This document shows, piece after piece, positions 1 through 15,688 of a stretch of 64,000 bases of DNA. The notes under the pieces were generated by a model, which saw only the letters and a program-made list of their open reading frames with translations, had not been told where the DNA came from and did no database searches. The stretch spans positions 374,001 to 438,000 of the forward strand of contig JAQFVV010012512.1 in assembly GCA_028023455.1 (NCBI GenBank), given 5' to 3'. The position numbers and the translations under genes were made by a program. Each line of letters starts with the position of its first letter. The first letter of the stretch is position 1. The stretch is from Epiperipatus broadwayi (Eukaryota > Onychophora > Udeonychophora > Euonychophora > Peripatidae).

Positions 1-504
1 AAACAATGATGAAATTAGATATCCTATTTCTTAAGAAAGTAATTTAAATAGAATAGTTAACCATTCTTGTTTCTTCCTCACCTTACAGCCTGGCAAAGAA
101 AAATTATTAGTTTGTGATATCAGAATGTGAAATGCACATGCTGTCCTCAGGTGTTTTTCATGTGACTATTCATTTACAGTATATATATTTTTATAATATT
201 GCACCTAATATGGACCATTGTTTTATGTATATATCCCTAGATAGCATGCCAATATAGGACCTGATTATAAAAATCCATGAATCTCTGAGATAGATAGATA
301 TGTTTTTTTTTGTAAAATAGTGCATACAATGTTGACCCGATTGTATTGCCCATGAATCCCTGATATATATATATATATATATATAAACCAAAGGAAATAC
401 ATATATAAATATATATATAAATATATATATATATATTTTATATATACATATATATATATATATAACAACCAAAGGAAATACATATAAAAACAACAACAAA
501 AAAG
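1..504. repeat. TA-rich stretch with short direct repeats
   Basis: No gene is visible. TA runs occupy roughly 362-384 and 409-464. Two short motifs each occur twice in direct orientation: CCATGAATCYCTGA near 276 and 351, and ACCAAAGGAAATACATATA near 387 and 468. This indicates local tandem duplication around the microsatellite. Open frames here on the minus strand are translations of TA repeats (Tyr-Ile runs) and are not genes. Confidence 0.6.
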
Positions 505-594
505 ACTTATAAATCCAAGAAATAATTTTTTTTTCTTTCTGATGAAAACCAGTCCTCTGGTTGAAATATAATATTATTTCTTGGATTTATAAGT
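505..594 (+). repeat. Inverted repeat enclosing a hammerhead-like core (copy 1)
   Basis: A 22-base arm at 505-526 is the exact reverse complement of 573-594. Between them, 539-545 reads CTGATGA, followed by a 6-bp hairpin AACCAG/CTGGTT with loop TCCT, then GAAA at 563-566. CTGATGA-stem-GAAA is the conserved core order of hammerhead ribozymes, which are known from the terminal repeats of Penelope-like retroelements, and a broken element of that class starts about 1.9 kb downstream. One extra A lies between CTGATGA and stem II, and I could not form proper stems I and III, so this is at best a decayed ribozyme. The unit ends next to a TA array at about 605-626. Confidence 0.4.
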
Positions 595-610
595 TTTTTT
601 TGTTTATATA

Positions 611-2450
611 TATATATATATATATAATAAAAAAAAAAAATGAAACTATATACAATATAAGCCAAAAAATGGAACGTATATTAGGTATTCCATTAAAATT
701 AAAGAAGAAGAAAAACAAAATTATTCCAGTTATATTTAAATAAATTGTTTAAATGCCCTTCCAGCTAGCTATACATAAAACAAATCTAAAATCATGTAAA
801 GCAATGAGACCTATCTTTATAATTTATTTTTAAGGTTGATGTGACTAACTAATCAAATATATATATCAGAAACAAAGGGACTTTTACTAAATTCAAATAT
901 ACACATCTAATTATGTAAATTTATGTACTTCTAAATATGTGAATGAATAATAATATGTGTAAATGACCTACAAACCAAATAATAAATGAAATATGAAATT
1001 ATCTTTTATTAAATTGTAAATTCAATTAATTTAATAATAACTTTGGCATTAAAAGAAAATAAGAATAATATAGTATCGCTCTTTTAAATAATTACAAAGC
1101 AATCTTTAAAACCGCAGAAGTACTTTCGGTTACTTTCAATCATACTTCAACTCTATTAAATAATATTGATGTTTCAATTATAATTACAAAGAATACTATA
1201 TATATATACTAATAAGTATATATATATTATATATATAAAACTAATAATCCCAACAATTAAATAATAATTTACAAATTTAAACATTATTAAACTTTTAAAT
1301 TAACTTCAATATTATTATAAATTATAAAATATAAAACATAGATTATTATAATAAAAAAATATAAATTTATAAATTAAAAAAAAAATAATTAAAAAAAATA
1401 TAAAAATCTAAAATAATTTATTTTTTATTAATACATTAAAATTTTATTATATATTTTTTTCATTAAATTTTTTTTAATCCTTTTAATATTTTTTTTTTAC
1501 TTTTTTTATTCATTAAATTTTTATTTTTAGAAGAATTTATTGATATGAGAAAAAATTATTAAGATTAAGAAAAATAATTAATTTATAATTATTAAAATAT
1601 TTTATCTTCATAATATTTTTATTTTACAAAAAAAAAAAAAAAACAAAAAAAAAATAAAATATACAACACATATCCAATAAATGTCAATTCAAATAAAATA
1701 AAAGAAAATACAATTTAAATAATTAAACAAACAAGAAATTCATATCACAACCAACTACACTAATTCAATAAATTATTTTTTTTTTTTTAAAAAGTGAAAA
1801 GACAAGGAAGTGAGACGGGGGTTGCTTTGCGCCCCAAGTTCGATTATATAACCTAAATATATGATTTTACTATAAAAAAATATTTTTGTTTAATAATTTT
1901 GAAGAATAATAAGTTTTATAAACGAAAACAAAACAACAATTTTTTTTTTAGTTTTTTTTTCTATATCAATCCAAAAAAATATATTATTAATCACTTCTTT
2001 CCTTCTTTTGTTGCCATCCTGCCGTAGCAAAAACTAACATATAAAACTTTTAATATTTTTTTTCATAAAAAAAATAATAAAAATAAAAAAAAAAAAAAAA
2101 AAAAAATATATTAAGAAATAATAAATTGAAATTGAGACATCTTTATAAATATAAAAAAAAAAAAATATATAATTTATTATATCATTTATAAAAAATAAAA
2201 AATTTATTTTTTTTATATTTTATATTTTTTTTTATTTTATTAAATAAAAAAAATATTTGAATGACGATATATACAAAAAATAAAAATAAAAAATAAAATC
2301 AAAAAAAACAATATATAAATAAAATAAAAAGAAAAATTAAAAAATTTCATATGTAACCTCCCCACAAAAAGAGATTTTTTTTTTTAATAACAAATAACAA
2401 TTTAAAAAAATATAATATCGACTTATCGATATTTACAATATATATATATT
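611..2450. other. Very AT-rich gene-free stretch
   Basis: I see no gene. After a TA run at 605-626 the sequence becomes almost pure A/T from about 1200 to 2440, with homopolymers of A and T of 8 to 20 bases (for example near 1627 and 2085) and very few G or C. A short G-rich island lies near 1800-1850. A TA run at about 2434-2449 abuts the start of the recognisable Penelope-like coding remnant. This may be the decayed 5' part of that element, but nothing in it can be aligned by eye. Confidence 0.5.
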
Positions 2451-3792
2451 CAGGATTTACTTGGATTTGGAAAATATTCTGTAACGTCATCATTTGATTT
2501 TGTTAAAAAAATTAAAGATTTAAGTTTAGACTGTGATGATGTTTTACTGTCATTGGATGTTTCTGAGATGTATGTATCTATTGATAAAGTTGATTCAATT
2601 AAGATAATTCATCAAGCTTTATTGGAGAAGAAATTGGATAAAAAATTAATATTTTTTCTGATGAAGGCTTTAAATTTTATTGAACAAAATATTGTTGCAT
2701 CCTTTAATGGTAAATTTTATAAGATGAGTAAAGGATGGCCAATGGGATTTCCAATGGTGGCATAGTTATGCAGTTTTGTTTTGTCGTGTTATGAAGAAAA
2801 GATTTTAAACAAATTTATATTTATGGGAAATATTAAGTTATATACAAGATATGTGGATGATGTTTTTGTATGTGCTTCTTCAGAAATGATTGATAAAATT
2901 TTTGATGAATATAATAAATTAAAAGGTCTTAACTGGTCTATGGAGAAAAAATATAATAACAGTATTAAATATTTAGCTTTGATGATTTCAAGGAACAATG
3001 ATATGATTGACTATAAATTGTTTATTAAACCTATTGAAACGAGAGGGTATATTCCATATTTATCTAAAGTGTCACATAATTATAAAATGGATGGTTTTAG
3101 GTCTTTTTTACATAGAAATAATATTTTGTGTAAATATGCACATCACAAAAAGAAAAATATTGAAAATTATGTAAGTGAATTATTAAGTGTGGGTTATAAT
3201 ATAAAATAAATTTGTCAAGTGGTTTGTCAATTTAGTAAGAAAATTAATAGGAATACTGGTGATGAAAAAATTGAGAGTAAGAAGTGGATTTCTTTGCCTT
3301 TTATAATAATAATCAAGTAAAATTTATGAAAAAAGTTTATAATAGTATATATAATGTTTCATTTTATGGATCGGGTAATTTAAATAGAATGGTTAATAAT
3401 TCAAACGATAAGTTAGAAAAAAATAATGTGAGTAATATAATTTATAGAATTTTTTGTGGGTGTAACCTATCATATGTGGGGGAATCTAGATGTAATATTG
3501 AGAAAAGAATTAAAGAACATAAATTGTTGTATAAAAGAGTTTTGAAAAATGTACAGATATGTAATGATAAAAATAATGAAGTCAAGTTATATACTGAATC
3601 TGTTTTTTATGATCATGATAAAAATTGTAATTTTAAATTTGATTTTGATATAAATAAAAAAAAAATTTAGGCCAAGAGAGAGATAATGAAAAAGGAAAAA
3701 TTAAAGAGGCAGTTTTTATTAGTAGGTATAAAAATACAATAATAAACAGACATTCAGCAAATGTTAGGATTAATGAATTGTGGGATATTTAA
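2451..3792 (+). pseudogene. Broken Penelope-like element: reverse transcriptase plus GIY-YIG endonuclease
   Basis: The reading begins without an ATG at 2451 (5'-truncated against a TA run) and runs in frame 3. Reverse transcriptase motifs in order are LSLDVSEMY (motif A, near 2550), KGWPMGFPM (motif B, near 2740) and YTRYVDDVFV (catalytic motif C, near 2850). An ESKKWISLPF linker follows near 3270. A GIY-YIG nuclease region in frame 2 reads IYRIFCGCNLSYVGES, then RIKEH (about 3440-3510). RT plus a C-terminal GIY-YIG domain is diagnostic of endonuclease-bearing Penelope-like elements. The gene is dead: in-frame TAG at 2763, TAA at 3207, a frameshift in an ATA run near 3305-3316, and a second shift in a poly-A run near 3656-3665. 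A last frame-1 stretch ends ...RINELWDI at the stop codon 3790-3792. The N-terminal half is missing. Identification is confident; the subfamily is not. Confidence 0.88.
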
Positions 3793-6700
3793 ATTGACAT
3801 GTGTTTCCAGTTGGTAATAGATGATTCCATTTTGAAAGTTGAGTTGAAAATGATTATGAATATAATCGAAAATATTTCTTTATGAGTTTTTATTTATATT
3901 ATATTATAAATTGTTTGGAATATATTTAAGTTTCGTTATTGTATTATTAATATTAGCAGACATTTATTATATATATATATAAGATATTTTTGTTTACCTG
4001 AACATAGAAAAGTTGAATGTAGGATGTAATTTGATGGCAAGTAAAGGACATTATATGTGCCTAGCTAAAGTAAGATAAAATGGAGTAAATGTGTAAAGTG
4101 AATAAAAAATTACTAGTTTATAAATATTATTAAAACAAAATGTTGGGCTAAGATTAAAAAAATAGAGAAGTTTATATTTTTGTGTATTCTTTTGCATTCC
4201 AATATGGAGATTGACAAGCCAATAGAAATATAGGTGATAAGAAAGCTAATGTTGGAAAGGGCTAATAAGATTTAACAAAATTTAATGAAAAAAAAGAGAT
4301 AGAAATGAAAAAAAATCAACTTCATATGATGTAAGAAATAAAAGAAAGGCAACTTCATATAATGGAAATGTTTTGAAAAATGAATCAAAAGAAGGAAAAA
4401 ATGAAGCAAGAGATCAGATATAAAATGCAAAAGAAGCAATGGATTAAAAAGCTAAAAATATATTAAAGAAGTTGAGCAAGAGGTAAAAGTAGAAAAATAA
4501 AGTGTTAATGAGAATAAAGAATATAGATAGAATTACAAAAAATGGCATAATTAGACAAGAGAATAGAGAGGAAGGAAAAATGGAAAGTGAACTTATATAT
4601 AACCAGAAAGAAGCATTAGAAAATAGACATAGTAAATAAATAATAAAAAAGAAGAGAGACACAGTTTCAGTCCAACTTAGAAATGAATGGGGAACTCTGG
4701 TTCATAATAAAAATGTTGTGACATATAAAAAATGACAAGCTTAAAAGTTTGTCAATTATTTTCAGAATTTATTTTAATATTGAATCTACACAAAAGAAAA
4801 GAAAATTATAAAATTCTATACTATTAATTAAACCTTGAACAATTGGATAGGTAATGCTCAAAGACTGTGGAATGATAAAATTAGAAAGGTTTGCAAGGGC
4901 ATTTACACAGCAGTACCTATGTGAGTAATAAGAAATGGAAAACTAGTGGATAAGAAAAGATTAGAATAAAAGTATCTGACAATTCTACAAAGGTAGATAA
5001 TAAATGATAAGTACAGTATAATACAGATACATAAAAAAATGATGAAAAAATATGAAAAACTCTTAAAAAGACTTTGTAAAACATAAGTAGATAATGGTCA
5101 TTGCAAAGTAATAAAATGCCACAAGATTAGAGTGCCAAACAAGTGAAAGAACTAGCAGATAAGATTAGTTAGTTGAGAAAATACAAGATTCAAAAGATAC
5201 TCAACTGGAAAAAAAACAAAGTTTAAAGAATCATAGATTCATGGTTGAAACTGTTTATGGATTATGCATTTTTATATAACTCATTTTCATGTGCATTATA
5301 TTGTAATAACCAAGTAGAGTCATTTTAACTGACTTTTTGGGGACTGCAAACAAGCGACCAAAAGTTGAAGATGTATCATTACAAGACATGTCTGAAATAA
5401 AATAGATAATATACAATAGGAATTATTTATCTACCACACATCACTGTTTATATAAAATAACGATTGTACTGGACCAGAAATCACCAATGATGTTACAATC
5501 ATTTCACTAATTCATTACATAAGAATCAGTTTCAGATCTTAATTGACAGATTGACAAGTATCCATTTTAATCAATAATATTACCTCAAAAACACAAGTGC
5601 AGTTCACTCTTTCTTAAACATTTTAGATACAACCTTAATTTAGCTTGTCTATGCAGTGTGATTGAATTTCATTTATAATTTATAATTTTTCCACTGTAAC
5701 ATATTATTTATGTTTTACATAAAGTAAAAGTAACTCTTTTAATTAACATACATTTTAATAGCATGACCAGAGATTATGAAAATATGCTTTTACTGATGAT
5801 TATAAATTTATTACTTTAAAATTATTACTGACTAAATAACAGCTTGCTAAAGAAAACAACACAATAATCTGTCATCATACATGCTCAGAAACAGATTAAA
5901 TAATAACTATTTATCAATATATTTTTATTTGCTCAAAGATAAATAATGATTAACAATGATTTTTTAAAGTTTATACCTCATTATTACATCATAATTTAAT
6001 GTTCAGTGCTTTAACTATTGGTTTATTATGCAATGTTTCCTTTTAACCATAGATATGGTGATGGTAAATTTAAGTCACTATTTCAAATTTATTTATGATG
6101 CATAGCTATCAAGACGTCTTGGTTTGATGGCTGATTCCTCTTGTAATAATGGGTATCAGTTTCATTAATATAGACTAATGAATACTGAATATACATTTGG
6201 ATTCCTCTCATTTATTGATGGCTTCTCTTTGAGGATTCAATGATGGGCTTTTAGCTTGCTCTCTACTAGCTTTACAGAGTGAAGCAGTTAATGATGTCAC
6301 TACACTTGCATCCTAGATCTAACAAAATGGCTAAACAATAATAATACTAATCATCTTAATAGCATCATACAAAGAATACTGGAAGCAAAGTAGAATCCCC
6401 TAAGAAAATGAAAATTAGTTAAAGCAAAATAATTATCCATGAATGTACTTTCCAGCATTATTTATATGGTTTGGATCTATCTTATCAGTACAATTTGGAA
6501 TTGATCACTTGTCTTTTGGATTCTTTCATTTATTGGATATAACTGACTCCAGAAAATCCACTGTGGTTCAAGCTTATTTGCCTAATACCATATTTGCACT
6601 CTCTTATCTTTGAGAAGAAATAAATAGCTTTTTATATTAAATCATGTGAATTATTTTATCTTCTTATACTATCCATCTGTTTTCAAACAATTTAATTACT

Positions 6701-6910
6701 TTTTTTCTAGAATATCATTTGCACTTTTAATTATTATTAAATGAAAATACATTTTTAATCTACTTTTTTAAACTAACTTAATAAGCTTTTACAACTTTTA
6801 GAAAAATATTTTGTTTTTAACTTGATTTAACAAAACAACTTTGTTCATCAAAATTTTTTAAGACTTTTAAATTCATGATTTCTTTGAAATTTTCAACATT
6901 AACAACATGA
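3793..6910. other. No recognisable gene
   Basis: No coding region or clear repeat is recognised. From about 4140 to 4680 the plus strand is strongly purine-rich (A and AG runs), so the minus strand gives a long Phe/Leu/Ser frame at 4444-4662 that I take to be compositional. The rest is ordinary AT-rich sequence with TA runs near 3967 and 6911. The purine-rich part directly follows the Penelope-like ORF and could be its decayed 3' region. Confidence 0.5.
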
Positions 6911-6927
6911 TATATATATATATATAA

Positions 6928-7093
<166 letters not shown>

Positions 7094-7224
7094 CAATAGT
7101 TCTAACAGGCTTTTATTGATGTGCCAAAGAGAAAGCCTATAAAATCTTATCTTAGATCTAAAATACCAATTTAAAAGACAGCACTTACACTCTGCCTGTA
7201 TTACAATCTTAAAAAGCAAAGTCT

Positions 7225-8400
7225 CAAAATATATTACTATCATCATCCCTCCATGTTCACCAGTGGATTGGATAATCTCAGGATTAGTAGATATTAATAA
7301 CATATGTTTGGAATGAAATTGAAAAGCTAAAATGTAAATTAAATTGTTTAATAAAACAAAATTAATAATTTAAATTTATTTACAATAAATAAATACAATA
7401 TGAAATTGTTTCTTATACTTTGGCAACTGTTAACAGATAAATTCAATACAAAATATTAGAAAAACATAGTTATAAGTAATACAACATATGATCTTGTGGT
7501 TAACTATAAAGATCAAATTTTACTATAGTAAAAAATAATGTTTTAAACTATGGGATTCTGCAGATACTATCAATTTTTTTATATATTAACAAATCACTAT
7601 TGATAATCATGATAAGCACCTAGATGAGTATTAAAGATATACAAAATCCATGAAGCAGAATTCACTTTTTCGCTTCTGGTACTGTTTTTCTTCTTTAAAT
7701 CAACTAACATTATATTATTTGCATCTTCACAATGTGTGTGCAAGCAATAGCATATTCCAGAATGTTTCTCCTGCATGTCTTCTGTTTTCTAACCAGCAAC
7801 ACTAAGTAGCCATTTTTTAGATAGTATTATCATAATTGCTAAGGTGGAAAAGCATTGAAAATTGTTTTACAATAGTTAGCAAGGTACAACTATCTGAAAC
7901 TATACAGAGGGAGACTGTTTTAAACAGTGTTTTTTTCTAATAGCTACATCTTTACCTGCATTTTTCTCTCTTCATCAAATTACCTATCCTGTTTGCTTCA
8001 TCTCAATTCAAGTCTTACATTATTATTGTTTTTTTGAGACCTATTTATATCTTATGCTCTTCCAAATTTTTGAGAACACCTAATATGTAATCAAGTCCTT
8101 ATTCACTTACACCAGGATATTTATCAGCAGACATATTTATCAGAACCTAATTACCAGACTTAATATATGTTTCTTTATAAAAACATGTTTTTGTAAATAT
8201 TTTCACAGTATATGATCATTTTACAAATGATAATATCATAAAAAATAGTTTTTTTTCTTTCTGTAATATTGAAAGAAAGAAAAATAATTTCTGAACTTTA
8301 TAATTTGTTCTTTAATTTTCTCACTTTTACTCTTTTATAATTTTTAATAATATATTAGATTTGTCATTTAAATTTGTGTAAAATGTTTGCCTAATAAAGT
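7225..8400 (+). repeat. 1.2-kb direct duplication, copy R1
   Basis: Landmarks along this stretch recur in the same order at 8640-9830. Examples are TACTATCATCATCC near 7231, TTCTGCAGATA near 7557, the pair CAGCAAGGTA/CAACTATCTGAAA near 7880, GAGACCTATTTATAT near 8035 and CACCTAATATGTAATCAAGT near 8078. The two copies are well diverged, with many indels, so the duplication is old. No coding potential or terminal motif is seen. It could be a paired LTR of a decayed element or a simple tandem segmental duplication. Confidence 0.7.
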
Positions 8401-8452
8401 TTTGTTTAAGAATATATATATTTATAATTGATATATATATATCTTCCTCATT

Positions 8453-8492
<40 letters not shown>

Positions 8493-8500
8493 AATGATGA
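8401..8500. repeat. TA array inside an imperfect hairpin
   Basis: A TA run of about 32 bases (8456-8489) is flanked by inverted TCATTATCATA and TATGATAATGA, so the array forms the loop of a longer foldback. It lies between duplication copies R1 and R2. Confidence 0.7.
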
Positions 8501-8639
8501 AGATGAGGATGATGATAATAAAATAACTTAACACTGAAGCTTAAATATAATTATTCTAAATGAATTTTTTAAATTGTATACATTCAGTTAAACACCAGGA
8601 AAAGCTTACTTTTAGAAAATCTTATTACTGCTGATCATC

Positions 8640-9830
8640 ATCCTTTTAAATTACTGTCATCATCCATGCATGTTCTTCAAGAAAATCCATTATTTATGAG
8701 AAATAAAGAGAATATTTTGGAATGGGTTTAAAAAGCAAACACAAGCTATATTCCTTAACAATTTATTTATAATAAATAAATAATATATAAAATCATTGCT
8801 TATACTTTTCCTACTGTTACCATGTAAGAATAATAAATGCAAAACAACGTGTTATAAAGTAGAAAAAATATATAAATATTAAAATTCAAGGTCTTATTGT
8901 TGAATATAAAATTCAGGTCTATCATAAAAAAATTTTAAGCCATGCTTTTCTGCAGATATAATATGTTTACTATACATTCACACAATTTTATTGATAATCT
9001 TTATCATTGTAGTCTGGTTGTGATTATTCCTTAAGTCATCAGTGACAGTAAACAATATAGATGAGCTTTACTAGAGACATATGCTAGATCTTATGACAGA
9101 ATGCTCTTATTCACTTAAAGCATGGTTTTATTGTTTAAAATGGGCAACCACTTTTTATGCATTGTTTGTCTGGTTTTATTTGCATAATTCTATATCTTTT
9201 GACCAATGTGTATTTTGTTTTATAAACAACCCTGTTAAGTAGTCTTTTGCTACCTAGTGTCATCATTATTTCTGATTTGGATAAAGTAGAGAAAAATACT
9301 TTATAATTGTCAGCAAGGTATAACTATCTGAAATTTTTTTAGGGAGACTTTCTTTTAGTGACTTTTTTTTACAGTAGATACTTTTCAACATATATTTTCT
9401 CCTACATTCAATAAATTAATATGCTTTGCTTGCTTCTTGATTGTAGACTTATACTATTGTCATTATTCTTTTCAGACCTATTTATATCCCATGTTTTTGT
9501 AATGTCTTTAACACCTAACATGTAATCAAGTCTATATTTTTTATATCAAGATGGTTTTGAAAAAAACATATTTATCAAGAACTTAATAGTTATTTATAAA
9601 AAAAAAAAACATGATGTGTCATAAATGTTTTTACATTATAGGATTAGTTTATAAATGATTACATATATAAAAGTAGATTTTTAAATTTATATTTATCAAG
9701 ATTACAAGAAAGAAAAATCATGAATGATATTTGAAAATTATTCTCTAACTCTCAGCTTTACTGATTTATAATTTATAATAATGTATATAGCTTTGCTATT
9801 CAATTTACTACAAAAAGATAAATTTTTCTG
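8640..9830 (+). repeat. 1.2-kb direct duplication, copy R2
   Basis: This is the second copy of the unit at 7225-8400. It carries the matching landmarks TACTGTCATCATCC, TTCTGCAGATA (near 8949), CAGCAAGGTATAACTATCTG (near 9312), CAGACCTATTTATATC (near 9474) and CACCTAACATGTAATCAAGT (near 9510). Similarity fades after about 9830. No gene is seen. Confidence 0.7.
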
Positions 9831-11339
9831 GAAGGAAAATCTAAAAATTTAAAAATGTGTTTTAAAACTTATGCCATTCATATGCAAGCAGTCTTGCAAA
9901 GTTTTCTCTCTTACATTGAATGAGATATCATTTTACTAATGATAATTTTACAAAATTTATTGAATATTTAATAATATGATTAACACCATAGATCTTTTGC
10001 ATTTATTTTTTTAACTGATGGGCTTAAATTACATGTTTATTATAACTAATATGCATATATAAAGACATGACAATGTATTAATTTATAAATATATCACAGT
10101 ATATTAATAGGTTTTCTTAACTCTGTGTTTGTAAGATGAAATAATCCAAGCTGAAATCAAAATTGTTCTATTACAATATATAATGTGCATACTTATCTAC
10201 ACAGGTATTATAAATAGAAATTAACTTTTACTTTAGTGATATTTATATAAAATTATTTTTTATGAATTTTATACATACTGCATTTTAAATGGTTATACAA
10301 TTATTTTTAAATTAAAAAAATATAATAAACAATAAGTTAAACTTTTTTATTGTAATAAATGTAAACATCTTTACTTTATTCTATATTTTTCTTCTTTTCA
10401 AAAGTTTTTGTTTTCAAAAGATATAACTTGTTTTATTGGAAATCATGAAGAAGCTTGAAATTTTGAAATAAAAACATGTTTCAAATTAAATAAATTTCCT
10501 CATATTTTTGGACTATGGCTATAAATAATATGTAGAATGGAAGGTCATTTTCAAACCTTTCCAATGATATATTACAATTGAACCTTTGTATTGGAGACTT
10601 TTAAAAAAAGCAGTAACTTTGAGGTAATGAGTGACTTGTTTAATCTTACTAAAAACATTTTTGGTCAAAATTAACTTGTAAACACATGGTGATATTTCTG
10701 TTCTAGAACTAATAAAATTTAAACATTTTTAAGATACTAAAAATATTTCATAAGCATTTTAAACTCTACTTTTTTGTTCTTAAAAGTTTTAAAAAATAAT
10801 GTTGATGTATAAACAAGTAATCGAAAATGTCTATAAAGATATGGATTAACATTGTATAAAAAATAAAAAAAATAATATGACAAAAAATATGTACAACATG
10901 ATTTTATATTCTTATTAGTTTTCCCAATAATCACAATTTATAAGGAGATAGAATATGAAACAACACATAGAAACAAGACCAAACTCCAAACGGTTGTATA
11001 AACATCTTATTGAATATTAGCTGAATTTCTAACTTTAATCTTGTCTAAAATATTTAGAAAAGGAGGAGGTATTTTTGGATTATTACATTAAATACCACAT
11101 CAAAAGTCAAATTGAAAAAATTATAACCATTGTGACTTTAATGGAACAAACAAAGCATCTGTGCTATTTTTTAGGATTATTCAATGCAAACAATATATTA
11201 AGATTTAGTAAGTTGAAGTCAAGAACAAATAGAGGGGAGAAAATTTTTTGTTAAACTTTAATTTAGCAAAAAAAATAGTTGTCAAAGTATTTCAATTTAA
11301 TAATAAAAGCAAGAAATATTTGTTTATTACTTACTTTTT

Positions 11340-11342
<3 letters not shown>
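9831..11342. other. No recognisable feature
   Basis: AT-rich sequence with no gene, no strong repeat and no RNA signature that I can identify. Confidence 0.5.
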
Positions 11343-13320
<1,978 letters not shown>

Positions 13321-13629
13321 TCTATCAGCCTATCTATCTATCGATCGACCAATCGTATAATGTACTTACATTTTATAAATCTGTCTGCCTATCTATCTAT
13401 ATATATATATATATATATATATAGGTTAGATAGATTTTATTTATTCAGTATATATATATATATATATAATTCAAACAAATATATTTAACACAGTATTCAA
13501 AATTAAATAATCTATTCTTTACCAGAAGTACTTTCAATTGTTTCACTGACAATCTTTATCAACTGTTAATACAAACGTACAAAAAATAAAAACTTGCATT
13601 ACCCATCATTCAATCTATTCAAATTTCCC

Positions 13630-13694
<65 letters not shown>
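13321..13694. repeat. Cluster of TCTA and TA microsatellites
   Basis: TCTA-type runs near 13331 and 13390 lead into TA arrays at about 13400-13424, 13450-13466 and 13633-13694. The last is about 62 bases, is preceded by CCCACAA and is followed immediately by TTGTAACCC. Confidence 0.9.
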
Positions 13695-13697
<3 letters not shown>

Positions 13698-15552
13698 AAC
13701 CCTCCACCAACTCCTCTCCTAACTTCCATATCTTTACAAATACCCTGGGCGACAATTATATTGGTAATAGAATAAACTACTAGTCTGATCTTGCTTTAAA
13801 TTATTAATGAAACTTTTATAATGCTGTCCTATCATAGCTTAGCTCAGTTGGGGACTGCAGAGATATATAAGGTGTAACACACATACTGGATATAGGAGGA
13901 AACATTATGATATAATAGGAACAAAACAACTATTAAGTTTTAAAATAAATAAATAATTGAAATTGGTAAAGTTTCAACATTTAAGTTTACAAGTTATAGT
14001 TTAAAATCATCTCCTCCCATCATTCAAATGCATTGAGCAACCTGTACTGTGTGATAGAATTAAATTACCAAAATAAAGATGTAATACCAATTAACTCTAC
14101 TGTATGAAAAGTTAGAATTAAATACAAAATAAAATATAACATAACTTTTGATTGTGCAGTAATTTAATATAAGTAACTGAATTAATGTCTAATCTAAAAT
14201 AATAAGGGAATATCTCAGGGAATTAGTTTATTGTATGACATAATTTTAAATATATACTTTACAACAACTTCTAATTACTATCATGAAAGTAATGACATAA
14301 ATTAAGCATTATTCTAATAAAAATGGTAGTAGTTAGATAATGAAAGAAATAGGGTGCATTTTGATTTCAATTCATCATCTAAATAATAACTGACTAATAA
14401 AATATTTAGATAATCATTAAATAATCAAACATTTCATATAGTATTTGGATCAAGAAAAACAATATCATCAGATCTGAACATGTTCTTCATTAAATTATGG
14501 AATAGTGCAATCATATCATATTGGATATGTAAGTGTGTGTGCATGTTTGGAAACATAGGTATGAATGCATGCCAAAGAAGAACTCTGAACAAAGCTTTTA
14601 AATAAATAAAACATTTATTGCAAGATAACTAAATAAACATTTAGTTTTTTAATTTATGCATATACATGTTTTGGATGTTTCCTACATCAATGATTGAATA
14701 GTCTACATGAGAGCAAATAATATTAAAATAACTTGCTGCTATTTTATTTCAACGTGTGCCAGCTCTCAATCAATTCTGATAATCTTATGAAAAGATACAT
14801 TATAATGTTAGCACTAAAATAATAAAATTAGAAACTACAATTCTTGTCATTTTTTTACTTCAAATGCACATCAAAATAATAAAAGAGAGGTTTAAATCTA
14901 TGAATATGAAGTCAAGCTATCCTTTATAAATCTAATGAATAAGTCTATTAATTAGCTTCACTTTTTTTCTTTTGCTTAATCATTCAAAATGAGAATGAAA
15001 CATTCTGAGAGTTAATAGTATAAAACCTAAATAATTAATATGATATGATTTGAAACAATTATTAAAAAGTTACAAGTCAATGATGAATTTTTTTCATACC
15101 TTCCAAATTAATAATATTTTATGCATGCATCTGAATTAAGCTCCTGTTATAAAATAATTAGCATAGCTAAATCCAATCAGTTTACTTATGAAATTGGGAG
15201 AGAATGTCATAATATAGATGATGCCATGGCCAACCCAGCTTTAATACTAATTCTACTTCAGCTGTTCTGTGAGAAAAATCAATTCTACCTTTATTTTATT
15301 TTCTCAACAGCAAACTTTCTTACACTTGGCTATAAATAATTGATGGGAAAACATTCCACATAAATACATGAGGGATAAAAGACTTTCTTAACTCTAATCA
15401 TTTAAATAATGAAACACAGTGATTTCTTAGCCTAATTCTGATGCTTAAATCCTTGTGTGGACATCATCTTATCACCAAAAAAACAAGGGAAATAAACTAC
15501 TTTACTTCATATACTATAATTATCATAAAATATTCAATTGCTTAATCTGAAA
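13695..15552. other. Possible LTR-type edge against a TA array, then featureless sequence
   Basis: TGTAACCCTCC begins directly after the TA array, matching the TGTA.../...TACA edges seen elsewhere in this window; read on the minus strand it ends GGGTTACA. I cannot find the other end of a unit. An open frame at 15121-15339 has no recognisable domain. The rest shows nothing identifiable. Confidence 0.3.
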
Positions 15553-15688
15553 AATATAATCCACTCCTGACAAATATTTCAGTAAACTAAGGAAGAGCTC
15601 TCTCAATCTCTGACAACACAATATATAATCCACTCATGGTGAGTATTTAAATAAAAAAAGGGAGAGTTCTTTCAATCTCTGACAATAC
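15553..15688 (+). repeat. Two-copy tandem repeat of about 68 bases
   Basis: Unit 1 (15553-15619) and unit 2 (15620-15688) share TATAATCCACTC at the start and CAATCTCTGACAA near the end, with scattered substitutions between. Confidence 0.75.

Noticed and set aside
191-499. Minus-strand open frames rich in Tyr-Ile, and similar frames at 6986-7303, 38991-39248, 43348-43572 and 59406-59663
   Set aside because: They are translations of TA (and GT) microsatellites and have no non-repeat domain.
15121-15339. 72-codon open frame with a hydrophobic segment
   Set aside because: No family recognised, no upstream signals, and chance is likely.
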